From Alphaproteobacteria bacterium (GTDB taxonomy: Bacteria; Pseudomonadota; Alphaproteobacteria; Rickettsiales; UBA8987): 5,795 nt of DNA. Position numbers and translations under genes: made by a program. Below, piece by piece: positions 5,581-5,795 of the stretch. The stretch lies in assembly GCA_023269645.1 (NCBI GenBank), contig JAHFPR010000020.1, positions 1 to 5,795 of the forward strand. The letters run 5' to 3'. The notes beneath the pieces are model-generated. The model made no database searches, was not told the origin of the DNA, and saw only the letters and a program-made list of their open reading frames with translations. How positions within the stretch are numbered: the first letter of the stretch is position 1; every line of letters starts with the position of its first letter.

Positions 5581-5608
5581 TTTATAATCCTTACACTCTA
5601 TCACACAA
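5581..5608 (-). promoter_or_regulatory. Candidate sigma-70-type promoter for the minus-strand gene
   Basis: On the minus strand TTGTGT (plus 5608-5603) and TATAAA (plus 5586-5581) are separated by 16 bases. The -10 differs from consensus at one base; the -35 matches at only three. Transcription would begin about a dozen bases before the GTG, leaving a short leader holding the AGGAG. This is a weak call by pattern alone. Confidence 0.25.
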
Positions 5609-5696
5609 AAGTTAATAAATCGTTACGCGCAGGAAAATATAGATTATCCGGGGGATTTTTGCTTTAATGCGTCATGTTGAATAATGGGGTTCTGTA

Positions 5697-5795
5697 GTGC
5701 AATTCACTGGCAAAACAATCGGCGTGTTTGGGCTTGGCAAGGCGGGGCGCGGCGCGGTGGAGGCACTGCTTGCGGCGGGCGCGAATGTGGTTGCG
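5697..5795 (+). CDS. murD: MurD, UDP-MurNAc-L-alanine:D-glutamate ligase, N-terminal fragment
   Basis: Only the first 33 codons are in the window. The frame begins GTG CAA TTC and reads MQFTGKTIGVFGLGKAGRGAVEALLAAGANVVA, the glycine-rich beta-alpha-beta start of the MurD N-terminal UDP-binding domain (GxGxxG-like, here GLGKAG). An in-frame TAA at 5682-5684 excludes a start further upstream, and GTG 5697 is the first usable codon. The GGGG at 5686-5689, 7 bases before it, is a weak ribosome binding site. MurD adds D-Glu to UDP-MurNAc-L-Ala in the cytoplasm and is the normal neighbour after mraY in dcw clusters, which supports the call despite the short sequence. Unlike the other genes here it is separated from its upstream neighbour by nearly 590 bases, so it may rely on its own promoter, which I could not identify. 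Confidence 0.85.
   Translation, partial: MQFTGKTIGVFGLGKAGRGAVEALLAAGANVVA

Noticed and set aside
5485..5667. 60-codon plus-strand ORF before murD
   Set aside because: It overlaps the start and upstream region of the minus-strand gene, lacks a ribosome binding site and shows no protein-like motif. The opposite strand has the better evidence.

Overview
The window is a segment of a dcw-type (division and cell wall) cluster, all on the + strand: the 3' part of ftsI, a fused murE-murF, mraY and the first codons of murD. One small gene of unknown function lies on the opposite strand between mraY and murD. The gene order is the standard one. The MurE half carries the DNPR signature of the meso-diaminopimelate-adding enzyme, so the host is a Gram-negative-type bacterium. 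The protein style (FtsI AYGHGISVTP, MurE MRLIELL start, MurD FGLGKAGR), the high GC of the coding regions and the REP-like palindromes suggest an alphaproteobacterium. That placement is inference.

Layout: 1-674 is the transpeptidase domain of FtsI, stopped by an in-frame TAA. The same frame continues with normal FtsI sequence to a TGA at 903-905. 892-3930 is a 1012-residue MurE-MurF protein starting at TTG and overlapping the old ftsI end. 3931-4017 is a spacer that is nearly all one perfect 27-bp hairpin. 4018-5109 is mraY. 5110-5696 is an AT-richer interval with palindromes, a duplicated mraY 3' end and the minus-strand gene (5266-5562). 5697-5795 is the start of murD.

The products act in sequence. 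MurD, MurE and MurF add D-Glu, meso-DAP and D-Ala-D-Ala to UDP-MurNAc-peptide in the cytoplasm. MraY moves the finished pentapeptide to undecaprenyl phosphate at the membrane. FtsI cross-links the exported material at the septum.

Two things stand out. First, each of the junctions (ftsI/murE, murE/murF, murF/mraY, mraY/murD) carries a different palindromic element, and two of these are translated: one extends the MurE N-terminus and one forms the linker that joins MurE to MurF. Second, ftsI has both an in-frame stop and a Glu where the invariant KTG lysine should be, so the gene is decaying, carries sequence errors, or is not the working copy.
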